64,000 nucleotides of DNA from positions 120,441 through 184,440 of the forward strand of contig NZ_JAHKJW010000012.1 in assembly GCF_019710745.1 (NCBI RefSeq). Direction: 5' to 3'. The stretch is from Streptomyces beigongshangae. Lineage in GTDB: Bacteria; Actinomycetota; Actinomycetes; Streptomycetales; Streptomycetaceae. The position numbers and the translations under genes were made by a program. Positions 46,609 to 55,215 of this stretch are shown here, piece after piece. A model generated the notes under the pieces. The model worked only from the letters and a program-made list of their open reading frames with translations. It did not search any database and was not told the origin of the DNA. Numbering within the stretch: the first letter of the stretch is position 1; each line of letters opens with the position of its first letter.

Positions 46609-47904
46609 GTGAGCGTGCGCCAGGAGGCCCGAGGCGACTCCGAGAAGGAGATCCTCGCTCTCTACCGGGCCCATCTGAGCAAGGGCAGAGCCACCCTCGC
46701 GGAACTGCTGGGCAGCCACATGGAGGTGGAGTCCTCCGGGGCGTGGCTGACCACGAGCGACGGCGAGCGCTTCCTCAACGCCGGAGGCTACGGCGTCTTC
46801 ATCATGGGAGCCCGCCACCCGCTCGTCATGGAGTACGTGACACGTCAGCTGCACACCCACCCCACCGCCACCCGCATCCTGCTCGAACCCACGGTGGCCA
46901 GGGCCGCCGAGGAACTCGTCTCGGTGCTCCCACCGGGACTGGACCGGGTGCACTTCGCGCTCTCGGGCGCCGAAGCGGTCGAGACGGGACTCAAACTCGC
47001 CCGTGCGAACGGCTACCGGCGCACCGTCTCCTTCACGGGCGGCTACCACGGAAAGACGCTCGGCGCCCTGTCCGCCACCGCCAAGGAGGTCTATCAACGA
47101 CCGTTCCGCCCGCTGCTGCCGGACTTCACGCACCTGCCGTACGGCGACGCCGAGGCGCTGCGGGCAGAGCTCGCCGCCCACCCGGGCGAGGTGTGCGTCG
47201 TCGTCGAGCCCGTCCAGGGCGAGGGCGGCGTGGTCATCCCCCCGGCGGGCCATCTGAAGCAGGTCGAGGAACTGGTCCGCGCGTACGACGGCTTCCTCGT
47301 CCTGGACGAGGTCCAGTGCGGGTTCGGGCGGCTCGGGGAATGGTGGGGGGCCGACATCGAGGGCATCCGGCCCGATGTGCTGCTCGCCGGCAAAGCGCTC
47401 GGCGGCGGAGTGCTGCCGGTCTCCGCGGCTGCCGCCACGCGCAAGGCGTTCAGCCCTTTCGACAAGGACCCCTTCGTTCACACCGCCACCTTCTCCGGCC
47501 AGCCGGTGCTCATGGCCGCGGTCCAGGGGGCCATCCGTGCCGTGAAGGAGGAACGCCTGATCACCCGGGCGATGGACCTCGGGGCACAGCTGCTGCCCCG
47601 GTTGTCGGAGATCGCCCACCGGAACCTGCCCGGGCTGGTCGCCGACGTACGCGGACGAGGACTCCTCATCGGGGTGGAGCTGGCCGAGGCCGGCCTGGCC
47701 GGGGAACTGCTCATCGAACTGTTCAACAACGGAGTCGTCGCCAACCACTCCATGAACGGGAACGCGGTCGTGCGGTTCACCCCGCCGGCCACGCTGACCC
47801 CCGGCGAGGTCTCGTACCTCCTCGACGCCTTCGACCGGGCGACCCACGACGTCGTACGCCGCTCGGCCAGGATGCCGGAAGGAGCTTCCCATGCGCTGCG
47901 TTGA
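46609..47904 (+). CDS. Class III PLP aminotransferase (acetylornithine/GABA type)
   Basis: 431 residues from GTG 46609, placed by GGAGGAAACAGCC; ATG 46594 lies within that site. Motifs: LNAGGYGVFIMGARHP, FALSGAEAVETGLKLAR, FTGGYHGKTLGALS, EPVQGEGGVVIP, LVLDEVQCGFGRLGEWWG (cofactor Asp) and the Schiff-base lysine in LLAGKALGGGVLP. It probably aminates the fatty aldehyde to an alkylamine, giving the amine substrate for the VlmH-like hydroxylase just before it. The next gene overlaps by 14 bases. Confidence 0.9.
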   Translation: MSVRQEARGDSEKEILALYRAHLSKGRATLAELLGSHMEVESSGAWLTTSDGERFLNAGGYGVFIMGARHPLVMEYVTRQLHTHPTATRILLEPTVARAAEELVSVLPPGLDRVHFALSGAEAVETGLKLARANGYRRTVSFTGGYHGKTLGALSATAKEVYQRPFRPLLPDFTHLPYGDAEALRAELAAHPGEVCVVVEPVQGEGGVVIPPAGHLKQVEELVRAYDGFLVLDEVQCGFGRLGEWWGADIEGIRPDVLLAGKALGGGVLPVSAAAATRKAFSPFDKDPFVHTATFSGQPVLMAAVQGAIRAVKEERLITRAMDLGAQLLPRLSEIAHRNLPGLVADVRGRGLLIGVELAEAGLAGELLIELFNNGVVANHSMNGNAVVRFTPPATLTPGEVSYLLDAFDRATHDVVRRSARMPEGASHALR

Positions 47905-48373
47905 ACTGCGAGCCGTCCTGTACGACGAGGACGCCACGGCGGCACTCGACCGCATCGGTGCGTGGGAGAGATACCCGGAGCTCGCCCCGCACGTGAACGC
48001 CACCGAGGTGCACGCCGCCCCGCCCGCGGAGGTGTGCTCCTCCAGCTGGGAGCTGCACTTCCGCAGCGGACTGCTCAGCTGGTCCGAAGAGGAGGAGTTC
48101 CTCCCGGAGCAGCTGATCATCCGCTTCGCCCAGACGCACGGCGACTTCGAGAGCTTCTCCGGCCGCTGGGAACTCCGTCGGACCGGCGATGACGTCGAGG
48201 TCCTCTTTCGGGCCGATTTCGACTTCGGTATTCCGAGCATGGAGGGAATTCTCGACCCGATCGCAGAGCGCGTACTGAAGGAGAGCGTCGCCTGGGCGCT
48301 GACCGGTCTCTTCCCGCGCGCGGAGATTCTCGGAGAGACCGATCTGATTCCCGCCCGAGGAGACGCCGTATGA
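47891..48373 (+). CDS. SRPBCC/START-like protein
   Basis: 160 residues. Start ATG 47891 overlaps the aminotransferase. The pattern of a polyketide-cyclase/START-like cavity protein is visible: early strand ELRAVLYDEDATAALDRIGAWERYPEL, VCSSSWELHFRSG, SEEEEFLPEQLIIRFAQTHG, WELRRTGDDVEVLFRADFDFGIP, then the long C-terminal helix IAERVLKESVAWAL. Such proteins bind or orient small hydrophobic substrates. Its role in the pathway is unknown, but the overlap shows that it belongs to the operon. Confidence 0.8.
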   Translation: MRCVELRAVLYDEDATAALDRIGAWERYPELAPHVNATEVHAAPPAEVCSSSWELHFRSGLLSWSEEEEFLPEQLIIRFAQTHGDFESFSGRWELRRTGDDVEVLFRADFDFGIPSMEGILDPIAERVLKESVAWALTGLFPRAEILGETDLIPARGDAV

Positions 48374-48427
48374 GAGCGCCGCGCGTACGCGTCACCGCAT
48401 CCCGCCCTTGCCTGAGGAGCCGAACCG

Positions 48428-48979
48428 ATGGATCAGGCCAATCCCTTCGACACACCGAGGACCTTTTCGCTGCACCGCGCCGAATACCTGGTCGGACTCG
48501 CCGTCACCACCGGGCTGATCATCGCGTATTTCGATGAGATCCGCTGGCTGCCCGCGATCGGGCTGTTCCTGTACATCGACCTCGTCGGCTACATCCCCGG
48601 GGCGATCGCGTTCCGGCGTGCAAAAGGCCGGCCCATAGCGAAGACGTATTACGTCCTCTACAACGTGATGCACAGTCTGATCACCCAGGGAGCCGTCGCC
48701 GCGCTCTGGTGCTGGCTGGTGAAACCGGAATGGGCCCTGCTGGCGCTGCCGTTCCATCTCTTCGGTGATCGCGGGCTGTTCGGCAACTTCTACAAACCCT
48801 TCGCCCTGCCTTTCGAACCCGTGCGTCAGCCGGGCTATCTGCGACTGCTGGACGATCTGGGAGTCGCCCACCCCAAACCGGCCGCGCACGCCTTCGATCC
48901 GGTCCCGGTCGGTCATGTGCCCGCCACCGTACGAAGGCACCGGCCGGGTGCGCGGGAGCAGCAGGGGGCGGTCCGGTGA
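48428..48979 (+). CDS. Small integral membrane protein (possible VlmO counterpart)
   Basis: 183 residues with about four hydrophobic segments: EYLVGLAVTTGLIIAYF (about 19-35), LPAIGLFLYIDLVGYIPGAI (41-60), YNVMHSLITQGAVAALWCWL (77-96) and ALLALPFHLFGDRGLFG (101-117). Conserved-looking His, Asp and Arg residues (VMHS, FHLFGDRG, YKPF) lie at the membrane faces and could be catalytic. Valanimycin biosynthesis needs an integral membrane protein, VlmO, late in the pathway, and this is the best positional match. Its stop overlaps the flavin reductase start (GTGA). Confidence 0.72.
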   Translation: MDQANPFDTPRTFSLHRAEYLVGLAVTTGLIIAYFDEIRWLPAIGLFLYIDLVGYIPGAIAFRRAKGRPIAKTYYVLYNVMHSLITQGAVAALWCWLVKPEWALLALPFHLFGDRGLFGNFYKPFALPFEPVRQPGYLRLLDDLGVAHPKPAAHAFDPVPVGHVPATVRRHRPGAREQQGAVR

Positions 48980-49530
48980 GCGTCACCGTGTCCGCGGGCC
49001 CACGGCAGCCGCGCCCGCTGCGTCATCTGGCCTCCGCGGTCTCGATTCTGACGGTACGTCACAGCGGTCGGCCGCACGGAACCACGGTCGGCACCGTCAC
49101 CGCGGTGTCCCAGCGGCCCCCTCTGCTCGGCGTCTGCCTGCGCATCGGGTCGACCTTTGCCCAACTCGCCATGGCCGAAGGCCGGTTCGTGGTCAACGTC
49201 CTGGACGCGTCACAGACCGGGCTGGCCCGGCGGTTCGCCGACCGCGCCCGGGCGGACGGTGCCGAGCAGTTCACCGACGTCCCCTGGAACCCCGACCCCT
49301 GCACCGGCGCCCCGCTGCTGGCCGGAGCCCTGGCCCACTACAGCTGCCGGGTGCTCGCCCTGCCGCGCGTGGGGGACCACGACGTACTCCTCGGCCGTGT
49401 CACTCGTGCCGCAGCCCACCAGGGCGTGCCGCTCCTGTCGTACGCCGGAGACATGTTCGCGGGGGCGATCCCGTCGGCCGCGGCCTGCGGTGCCCCCGCC
49501 AGGAACAGGAAGGAGAACATCGCGACATGA
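48976..49530 (+). CDS. Flavin reductase-like protein
   Basis: 184 residues of the FMN-binding split-barrel flavin reductase family: LASAVSILTVRHSGRPHGTTVGTVTAVSQRPPLLGVCL, read in pieces, carries the Ser/Thr-rich flavin phosphate region, and FAQLAMAEGRFVVNVLDASQ is the typical helix-strand. The end DHDVLLGRVTRAA fits. It should supply reduced flavin to the VlmH-like hydroxylase, as VlmR does, and it overlaps both neighbours by four bases. The His-Asp pair (VGDHDVLLG) usual for these enzymes is present. Confidence 0.88.
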   Translation: MSVTVSAGPRQPRPLRHLASAVSILTVRHSGRPHGTTVGTVTAVSQRPPLLGVCLRIGSTFAQLAMAEGRFVVNVLDASQTGLARRFADRARADGAEQFTDVPWNPDPCTGAPLLAGALAHYSCRVLALPRVGDHDVLLGRVTRAAAHQGVPLLSYAGDMFAGAIPSAAACGAPARNRKENIAT

Positions 49531-50513
49531 CCGATTCCGTTGCCACGGAGGCCGACTGGGACCGGGCTCCCGGCCTGCTGGAGGGAGCGAAGGAACTCAC
49601 GCTCGGCCCGCAGGAGTGCGACCTCGCCTACTGGATCACCGAGGTGGCGCAGGGCACCTTGAAGGACAGAGGCAGTACCGGACACCACCGGGACGCGACC
49701 GTACCGGACTTCCTCACCGAGCCGGGCCCGCTGCGCGAGGCACTGGTGCTGGAGTTCGGCTTCCGCGCACTGTCCGAGGAACTGGCCACCCGACTGCTCG
49801 GACACTACGTCACCATCGCGCCCGGAATCCCGGAGATGGAGTTCTACGCCACCCAGCTGATCGACGAGGCGCGGCACGCCCGGGTCTTCCGCAACCACCT
49901 CGTGGAACTCGGGCAGCCGGCCGGCACCCTGCTGCGGGACATCGACGAGATGGCCGCCGACTACCGCCGGCGCGTACTGAAACCGGTGGAGGACTTCGCC
50001 GTGGACATCGTGCGCGAGCAGGCCGACTTCCCCGGCGGCGTGGCGGTCTTCGCCATCGTCATCGAAGGGGTGCTGGCCCCCGCCGCCGAACTGAGCGAGC
50101 GGAAGTGGACCCCGCTGTCCCCGGCCACCGGAGAGATATCCCGCGGTACGGCCATCGACGAGATCCGGCATCTGACGGTCGCCAGCACCATCCTGCGCGA
50201 CCACGTCGCCGCTCACCCGGAGTACCGTCCCCGGCTGCTGGAGATCCTCCGGGCCGGCGTCAGGCTGTGGGACGAGGTACCCGACCGCGAGTTCGTCCTC
50301 CCCCGGGAGGAGATGTTCCAGGAGGGCATGCTTCAGCACGCCGACCTCATCGGCGACTACGAACTGTGGCCCGGCGTGCGGATGCTGGACACGACACCTG
50401 TGCAGCGCTACGAGACGGCCGAGGCATGGACCGACGAACTGGCCGAGGCCCGCATGGCCTACATGGGCCTGCCCCTGGAGGTCCTGGCAGGCGAGGGGGA
50501 GACCGGAGCATGA
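49527..50513 (+). CDS. Ferritin-like diiron protein (VlmB-like N-oxygenase)
   Basis: 328 residues. The two-helix-pair diiron pattern is visible: EFGFRALSEELATRLLGHYV, EMEFYATQLIDEARHARVF (E-x-x-R-H ligands), a central helix with AIVIEGVLAP (Glu ligand) and GTAIDEIRHLTVAS (D-E-x-R-H). VlmB of the valanimycin pathway and related proteins in azoxy clusters are of this type. Coupled to the flavin reductase and to the KASIII gene by ATGA overlaps. The most likely task is oxidation of an N-N intermediate to the azoxy group. The family call is good; the reaction is inferred. Confidence 0.83.
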   Translation: MTDSVATEADWDRAPGLLEGAKELTLGPQECDLAYWITEVAQGTLKDRGSTGHHRDATVPDFLTEPGPLREALVLEFGFRALSEELATRLLGHYVTIAPGIPEMEFYATQLIDEARHARVFRNHLVELGQPAGTLLRDIDEMAADYRRRVLKPVEDFAVDIVREQADFPGGVAVFAIVIEGVLAPAAELSERKWTPLSPATGEISRGTAIDEIRHLTVASTILRDHVAAHPEYRPRLLEILRAGVRLWDEVPDREFVLPREEMFQEGMLQHADLIGDYELWPGVRMLDTTPVQRYETAEAWTDELAEARMAYMGLPLEVLAGEGETGA

Positions 50514-51547
50514 GCGCCACGGACTCCGCGGACGCCCCCCGCCCCGGCCGGCGGGCCGCGGTGATCGCCGGGATCGGGTCGTACGTTCCGCCCGATGTGG
50601 TGACCAACGACGCCCTCACGGCCCGGCTGGGGACGACGGACGAGTGGATCCGTGCCCGCACCGGAATCCTCACCCGGCACCGGGTCGCGCCCGGCATCGC
50701 GACCTCGGACCTGGCGGTGGAGGCAGGGCAGCGGGCACTGAAGTCCGCGGGCGTCTCCCAGGCCGACGCGGTGGTCCTGGCCACCACCACGCCCGACCAG
50801 CCCTGCCCGGCGACCGCGCCCCAGGTGGCCGCGCGGCTGGGCTGCACGGGAGCCGCCGCCTTCGACGTCTCGGCGGTGTGCACGGGGTTCCTGTACGGTC
50901 TCGCCACCGCCTCCTCGCTCATCGCGGGGGGCATCGCGGACAGCGTGCTGCTGATCGCCGCCGAGGCGTTCACGACCATCGTCGACCCCGACGACCGCCA
51001 CACCGCGGTCCTCTTCGGAGACGGGGCCGGCGCGGTGCTGCTGCGCGCGGGCACGGTCGGTGAGCCGGGTGCGACCGGCCCGTTCGTGCTGGGCAGCGAC
51101 GGCGGGTCGAGCGAGCTGATCGAGGTGCCGGCGGGCGGGTCCCGGCAGCGTTCGGCGCGTCTGCCGGCCGGGCCCGGGGACACCTACCTGCGGATGCGCG
51201 GCCGCGACACGTACCGGCACGCGGTCGAGCGGCTGACGGCCGCCTCGCAGCAGGCGGCCCACGGCGCGGGCTGGAACCTCGCGGACGTCGACCGGTTCGC
51301 GGCGCACCAGGCCAACGCCCGCATCATCGCCGCAGTCGCCGAGCGGCTGTCCATGCCCCCTCAGCGGCTGCTGAGCAACGTCGCGCAGGTCGGCAACACC
51401 GGTGCCGCGTCGATCCCCCTGCTGCTGTCCGAGGCCGCGGCGACCGGACGGCTCACGGTCGGCCACCGGGTGCTGCTGACTGCGTTCGGCGGCGGGCTGA
51501 CCTGGGGGGCCACCACGCTGACCTGGCCGGACATCACGGCCGGCTGA
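50510..51547 (+). CDS. Beta-ketoacyl-ACP synthase III (FabH-like)
   Basis: 345 residues. The catalytic triad is complete: Cys in DVSAVCTGFLYGL, His in FAAHQANARI and Asn in VGNTGAASIP. TDEWIRARTGI is the typical FabH N-terminal motif, and the C-terminal GGGLTWGATTL is normal. It condenses an acyl-CoA starter with malonyl-ACP and, with the ACP and KASII that follow, should build the short fatty chain dedicated to this pathway. Starts inside the preceding stop. Confidence 0.93.
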   Translation: MSATDSADAPRPGRRAAVIAGIGSYVPPDVVTNDALTARLGTTDEWIRARTGILTRHRVAPGIATSDLAVEAGQRALKSAGVSQADAVVLATTTPDQPCPATAPQVAARLGCTGAAAFDVSAVCTGFLYGLATASSLIAGGIADSVLLIAAEAFTTIVDPDDRHTAVLFGDGAGAVLLRAGTVGEPGATGPFVLGSDGGSSELIEVPAGGSRQRSARLPAGPGDTYLRMRGRDTYRHAVERLTAASQQAAHGAGWNLADVDRFAAHQANARIIAAVAERLSMPPQRLLSNVAQVGNTGAASIPLLLSEAAATGRLTVGHRVLLTAFGGGLTWGATTLTWPDITAG

Positions 51548-51610
51548 CCGGTTCCGGACGGCCCGGCACCGGTGAGAGTCCCGTACCACCCGAAACGAGA
51601 GGAGATCACC

Positions 51611-51850
51611 ATGTCCGCCATGTTCGATCAGCTCAAGGAAATCCTGGTCAGCAAACTCAAGGTGGACCCGGAGCAGATCATGCCCGACGCGACGCGTGAG
51701 GACATCGAACTGGACTCCCTCGCGGTGGTCGAGTTGTCGTTGGTGCTGGAGAACGAACTCGACCTGCGGATCAGTGACGACGAGCTGATGGAGGCCCCGA
51801 CCGTCGACGCTCTGGTGCGGCTGCTGGAGGAACGGAGCGCGGCGGTCTGA
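51611..51850 (+). CDS. Acyl carrier protein
   Basis: 79 residues from ATG 51611 after GAGAGGAGATCACC. The phosphopantetheine serine is in ELDSLAVVELSLVLE (about residue 37), with the usual acidic helix II. It should carry the growing chain for the flanking ketosynthases and perhaps deliver it to the reductase. Its stop shares a base with the next start (TGATG). Confidence 0.93.
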   Translation: MSAMFDQLKEILVSKLKVDPEQIMPDATREDIELDSLAVVELSLVLENELDLRISDDELMEAPTVDALVRLLEERSAAV

Positions 51851-53070
51851 TGGCCCGCTCGGACATCGCGGTCACCGGGCTCGGTCTCGTGACACCGGCC
51901 GGCATCGGCGTGGAGGCCGGCTGGGACACGGTCTGCGAGGGCAGGTCCGCCGCCGCACTGGACCCCGCTCTCCGGGACCAGCCGGTGCGGATCTCGTGCC
52001 GGATCCCCGGATTCGACGCCGAACGGCTGCTCGGGGCGCGGCGAGCCCATCGCCTGGACCCGTTCGTGCAGTTCGCGCTGGTGGCGGCACGCGAGGCGAT
52101 CGCCGACGCCGGGCTCGACCCCCGCACCTGGGACGGTGCCCGGGTCGGGGTGGTGCTGGGCTCGGCAGGCGGCGGCTCGGGCACGGTCGAGGAGCAGCAC
52201 CGCGTGCTGCGCGAGGAAGGACCGGGCCGGGTCTCGCCGCTGCTGCTGCCCATGGAACTGCCCAACATGGTGGCGGGACAGGTGGCCATCGAGTTCGCCG
52301 CCCGGGGTCCCAACCTGGTGGTGGCCACGGCCTGTGCCTCCGGGGCGAGCGCCATCGGCACCGCCCGCGACCTGCTGGCCCTGGACCGCTGCGACATCGT
52401 GCTCACCGGAGGCAGCGAAGCCCTGGTCACGCCGCTGATCATGGCCGGTTTCGCCCAGATGAAGGCCCTGTCCCGGCGTCACGACGACCCGGCGGGCGCG
52501 TCCCGCCCGTTCGACGCCGACCGCGACGGCTTCGTCGCGGCCGAGGGGGCGGGCATGCTGATCCTGGAACGGACCGGCGACGCACGGGCCCGCGGCGCCC
52601 GGGTCCGCGCCCGGATCGTGGGCTACGGCGCCAGCGCCGACGCCCACCACATCACCGCACCCGATCCGGACGGGACCGGGCTGGCGCTGGCCGTGCGGGC
52701 GGCCCTCGCCGACGCCGGGGCCGCTCCCGACGACGTCCGGCACGTCAACGCGCACGGCACCTCCACGCCCCGCAACGACCTGACGGAGGCCCGTGTGATC
52801 CAGCAGGTCCTGCCGCAGGGCCCGTCGGTCACCTCCACCAAGGGCGTGACGGGGCATCTGATGGGGGCCGCCGGTGCGGTGGAGGCCGCGTTCACCGTGC
52901 TGTCGGTGGAGCGCGGGCTGGTGCCGCCCACGGCCAACCTCCGCCGGCTCGATCCACGCATGGACATCGAGGTGGCGCGGTCGGTCGAGGAAGGCGTTCT
53001 CGACCTGGCGCTCAGCAATTCCTGCGGATTCGGAGGCCAGAATGCCGTCCTGGTCATCGCCCGGGCGTGA
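51850..53070 (+). CDS. Beta-ketoacyl-ACP synthase II (FabF-like)
   Basis: 406 residues. The active-site Cys is in VATACASGASAIG, His in VNAHGTSTPRND and His in TSTKGVTGHLMGAAG. Because the Cys is intact this is a condensing enzyme, not a chain-length factor. It elongates acyl-ACP with malonyl-ACP. No ketoreductase, dehydratase or enoyl reductase is present in the cluster, so those steps are probably borrowed from primary fatty acid synthesis. Confidence 0.93.
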   Translation: MARSDIAVTGLGLVTPAGIGVEAGWDTVCEGRSAAALDPALRDQPVRISCRIPGFDAERLLGARRAHRLDPFVQFALVAAREAIADAGLDPRTWDGARVGVVLGSAGGGSGTVEEQHRVLREEGPGRVSPLLLPMELPNMVAGQVAIEFAARGPNLVVATACASGASAIGTARDLLALDRCDIVLTGGSEALVTPLIMAGFAQMKALSRRHDDPAGASRPFDADRDGFVAAEGAGMLILERTGDARARGARVRARIVGYGASADAHHITAPDPDGTGLALAVRAALADAGAAPDDVRHVNAHGTSTPRNDLTEARVIQQVLPQGPSVTSTKGVTGHLMGAAGAVEAAFTVLSVERGLVPPTANLRRLDPRMDIEVARSVEEGVLDLALSNSCGFGGQNAVLVIARA

Positions 53071-53250
53071 CCGGACGGGGGAGCGCCGTGGCCGGACGCG
53101 ACGGGCGCGGTGCCCGCGACGCGGCCGTGGCGCGTTCTCGTCCGTTGATTTAACCCTCCCGGCGGGGGCTGCGACACTGCCGATCTGCACGCCGAACGAT
53201 CGTCACGGCGTCCCCGAGAGCGCGAACCCTTACCCGAAAGGCAGCAAGCC

Positions 53251-53685
53251 ATGTCCCCTTCCGAGACGGCAGCCCCCAGCCCCGCCGACCTCCTGGCGGC
53301 CATGCCCTTCGCGACGCGACTGGGCATCGAACTCCACGAGGCCGCCCCCGACCGGGCCGTGGGCAGTCTGCCGTGGTCCCCCGGGAGCTGCACCGTGGGC
53401 GGTGCCCTGCACGGCGGGGCCCTGATGGCACTGGCCGACTCCGTCGGCGCCGTCTGCGCCTACCTCAACCTCCCGCCGGGCGCCGGGACGTCCACGGTGG
53501 AGTCCAAGACCAACTTCCTGCGGGGAGTGGCCTCGGGGAGCGTCCACGCCACCGCCCGCCCCCTGCATGTCGGCGGGAAGCTCGTCGTCGTACAGACCGA
53601 CCTGCGGGACGACAAGGACCGGCTCGTGGGACAGACCACGCAGACCCAGATCGTGCTCGCTGCGAAGGACGGCGCCGGGAGCTGA
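53251..53685 (+). CDS. PaaI-type hotdog-fold thioesterase
   Basis: 144 residues. The hotdog signature is visible: GGALHGGALMALADSVGAVCAY (the central helix, with the G-x-x-H-G-G motif) then STVESKTNFLRGVASG and VVVQTDLRDDKDRLVGQ. Such enzymes hydrolyse acyl-CoA or acyl-ACP. It follows KASII after 180 bases that contain no recognised gene. It may clear stalled chains or release the acyl group. Confidence 0.88.
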   Translation: MSPSETAAPSPADLLAAMPFATRLGIELHEAAPDRAVGSLPWSPGSCTVGGALHGGALMALADSVGAVCAYLNLPPGAGTSTVESKTNFLRGVASGSVHATARPLHVGGKLVVVQTDLRDDKDRLVGQTTQTQIVLAAKDGAGS

Positions 53686-53790
53686 CCCCTCCCCGGGGAC
53701 GGCACAGGGCGCCCGGGCGCTCCCTTCCGGCCGGGCAGCAACGTACGCCACGCGAACACGTACGCCTCTCGAACCGGAACGGAAGCAGAC

Positions 53791-54777
53791 ATGGCCCCTC
53801 AACGGCACCCCCTGCGCATCGGCGTCCTGCTCCCCACCAGGGAGCAGGCCATCTCCGGGAACGTCGCCGTCTCCCCGCTGCTGGACTTCGCCCGCCGGGC
53901 CGAATCCCTCGGCTTCGACTCGCTGTGGACGGGGGACTCCCTGACCGCGCGCCCGCGCCTGGACCCCCTCGTGGTCCTGACCGCAGCCGGCGCGGTCACC
54001 ACACGGATCACCCTGGGCACCGCCGCGCTCACTCCCGCCCTGCGCCATCCCCTGATCGGCGCCAACATGGTCGCCAGCCTCGACCACGTGTGCGGATCCC
54101 GTCTGGTCCTCGGCCTGGGCTCGGGCTTCCCCGTTCCGGAGACCGAGGAGGAGTTCCACGCGGTGGGGGCGAGCTTCTCCGGCCGGGCGGGCCGGCTCGA
54201 CGAGATCGCCGCCCTGTGGCGTACCGCGTGGCAGCACCGGGACGACGGCGGCCGGGTCGGCTTCACCGGCCGGTACTGGCAGGCCGAGGGCCTGGAACGG
54301 CTGCCGCCACCCCACCGGCGGGGCGGGCCGCCCCTGTGGCTCGCGGGCAGCGACACCCCCCGCGTCATCGAGCGGGTGGCCCGGCACTACGACGGCTGGA
54401 TGCCCTTCGTCCCGTCCGCCCTGGTCTACGGCCGCGCCTGGGACCGCATCCAGCAGGCCCGCGACGCGGTCGGCCGCCCGGCGGACGCCATCACCCCCGC
54501 CCTGTACGCCACCCTCACCGTCGACCCGGACCGGGCCCGCGCCCGCGCGGAACTGGAGCACTACGTCCACCACTACTACGGACGCTCACTCGACCAGATG
54601 TCCGCGATCCAGGCGTACTGCTGGGGCAGTGCCGACGAGTGCGCCCAGTGGCTCGCCGGGTACGTGCGTGCCGGTGCCCGGCACCTGATCATCCGCGTCG
54701 GCTCCCTCCAGCCCGGGACCCGGCTCAAGGACATCGCGGCGACCGTGGTGCCGCAGGTGCGCGAACTGGGCCGATGA
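53791..54777 (+). CDS. LLM-class flavin-dependent oxidoreductase
   Basis: 328 residues, luciferase-like TIM barrel. Features are LRIGVLLPTREQAISG, LGFDSLWTGDSLTARPRLDPLVVL, TTRITLGTAALTPALRHP, and RLVLGLGSGFPVPETEEEF. F420 or FMN-dependent monooxygenases and reductases of this family occur in many biosynthetic clusters. The reaction here is unknown; hydroxylation of the alkyl or seryl part is possible. Last intact gene of the plus-strand azoxy run. Confidence 0.88.
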   Translation: MAPQRHPLRIGVLLPTREQAISGNVAVSPLLDFARRAESLGFDSLWTGDSLTARPRLDPLVVLTAAGAVTTRITLGTAALTPALRHPLIGANMVASLDHVCGSRLVLGLGSGFPVPETEEEFHAVGASFSGRAGRLDEIAALWRTAWQHRDDGGRVGFTGRYWQAEGLERLPPPHRRGGPPLWLAGSDTPRVIERVARHYDGWMPFVPSALVYGRAWDRIQQARDAVGRPADAITPALYATLTVDPDRARARAELEHYVHHYYGRSLDQMSAIQAYCWGSADECAQWLAGYVRAGARHLIIRVGSLQPGTRLKDIAATVVPQVRELGR

Positions 54778-54884
54778 GGACGGACCGTGGCACCGGGAGG
54801 GAGCGCGGGGTGCGAGGCGTCCGCAGCGTGAACGCGCTGTACGGGAAGAACTGCTGCCCGGCCCGGACCGTCACCGGCCGCTGA
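54774..54884 (+). CDS. Possible 36-residue peptide overlapping the LLM gene stop
   Basis: ATG 54774 overlaps the preceding stop (ATGA), the coupling used elsewhere in this operon. The peptide is strongly basic and ends NALYGKNCCPARTVTGR with a Cys-Cys pair. Its length and composition give no family, and translation is not proven. It may be chance reading beside the decayed gene that follows. Confidence 0.25.
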   Translation: MRTDRGTGRERGVRGVRSVNALYGKNCCPARTVTGR

Positions 54885-54960
54885 GGACCCGGCGCATCCG
54901 GAGACGTCGGGAAGTCCCGGCAGCCGTCTCTTCGGCCAGGCCGGCGGCCCGGGGTCACCG

Positions 54961-55215
54961 GTGCCCGTGGCACCCGGCGGGTGCGGCGCCGACCTGCTCG
55001 CGGCCGTGCGGGTGCGGCGCGCTCGCGGGGTGCGCTCCGTCTCCCTCGCGGCGGCGACCACCATGCAGCACTTCCCGGTCGCGCCGCCGGCCGGGACAGC
55101 CGCGGGCGGCGGGGGCCGCCCCGGCCGCAGCATCCTCGCCCCCGGGCCCGCGCGTGCGCACCGGGGGCGACGATGCCTTCCTCGGCGGCTCGAAGAAACC
55201 GTGCAGCGCATCATG
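54961..55215 (+). pseudogene. Decayed second copy of the VlmH-like acyl-CoA dehydrogenase gene
   Basis: The plus-strand frame GGCGADLLAAVRVRRARG, VSLAAATTMQHF matches the intact homologue's GGQGADPLTAIRVQRAIG, PSLAAAATMHHF (45573-45680) closely. After a gap and frameshift, FLGGSKKPCSAS near 55180-55208 matches its LTGAKKPCSLS. About 70 residues between the pieces and all of the rest are missing. It lies directly beside the SARP gene, so the cluster probably once held two amine hydroxylase genes, or this marks a recombination end. Confidence 0.7.

Noticed and set aside
51850..53070. KASII gene as a chain-length factor of a type II polyketide synthase
   Set aside because: The active-site Cys is intact, and there is no ketosynthase partner directly coupled or aromatase set.
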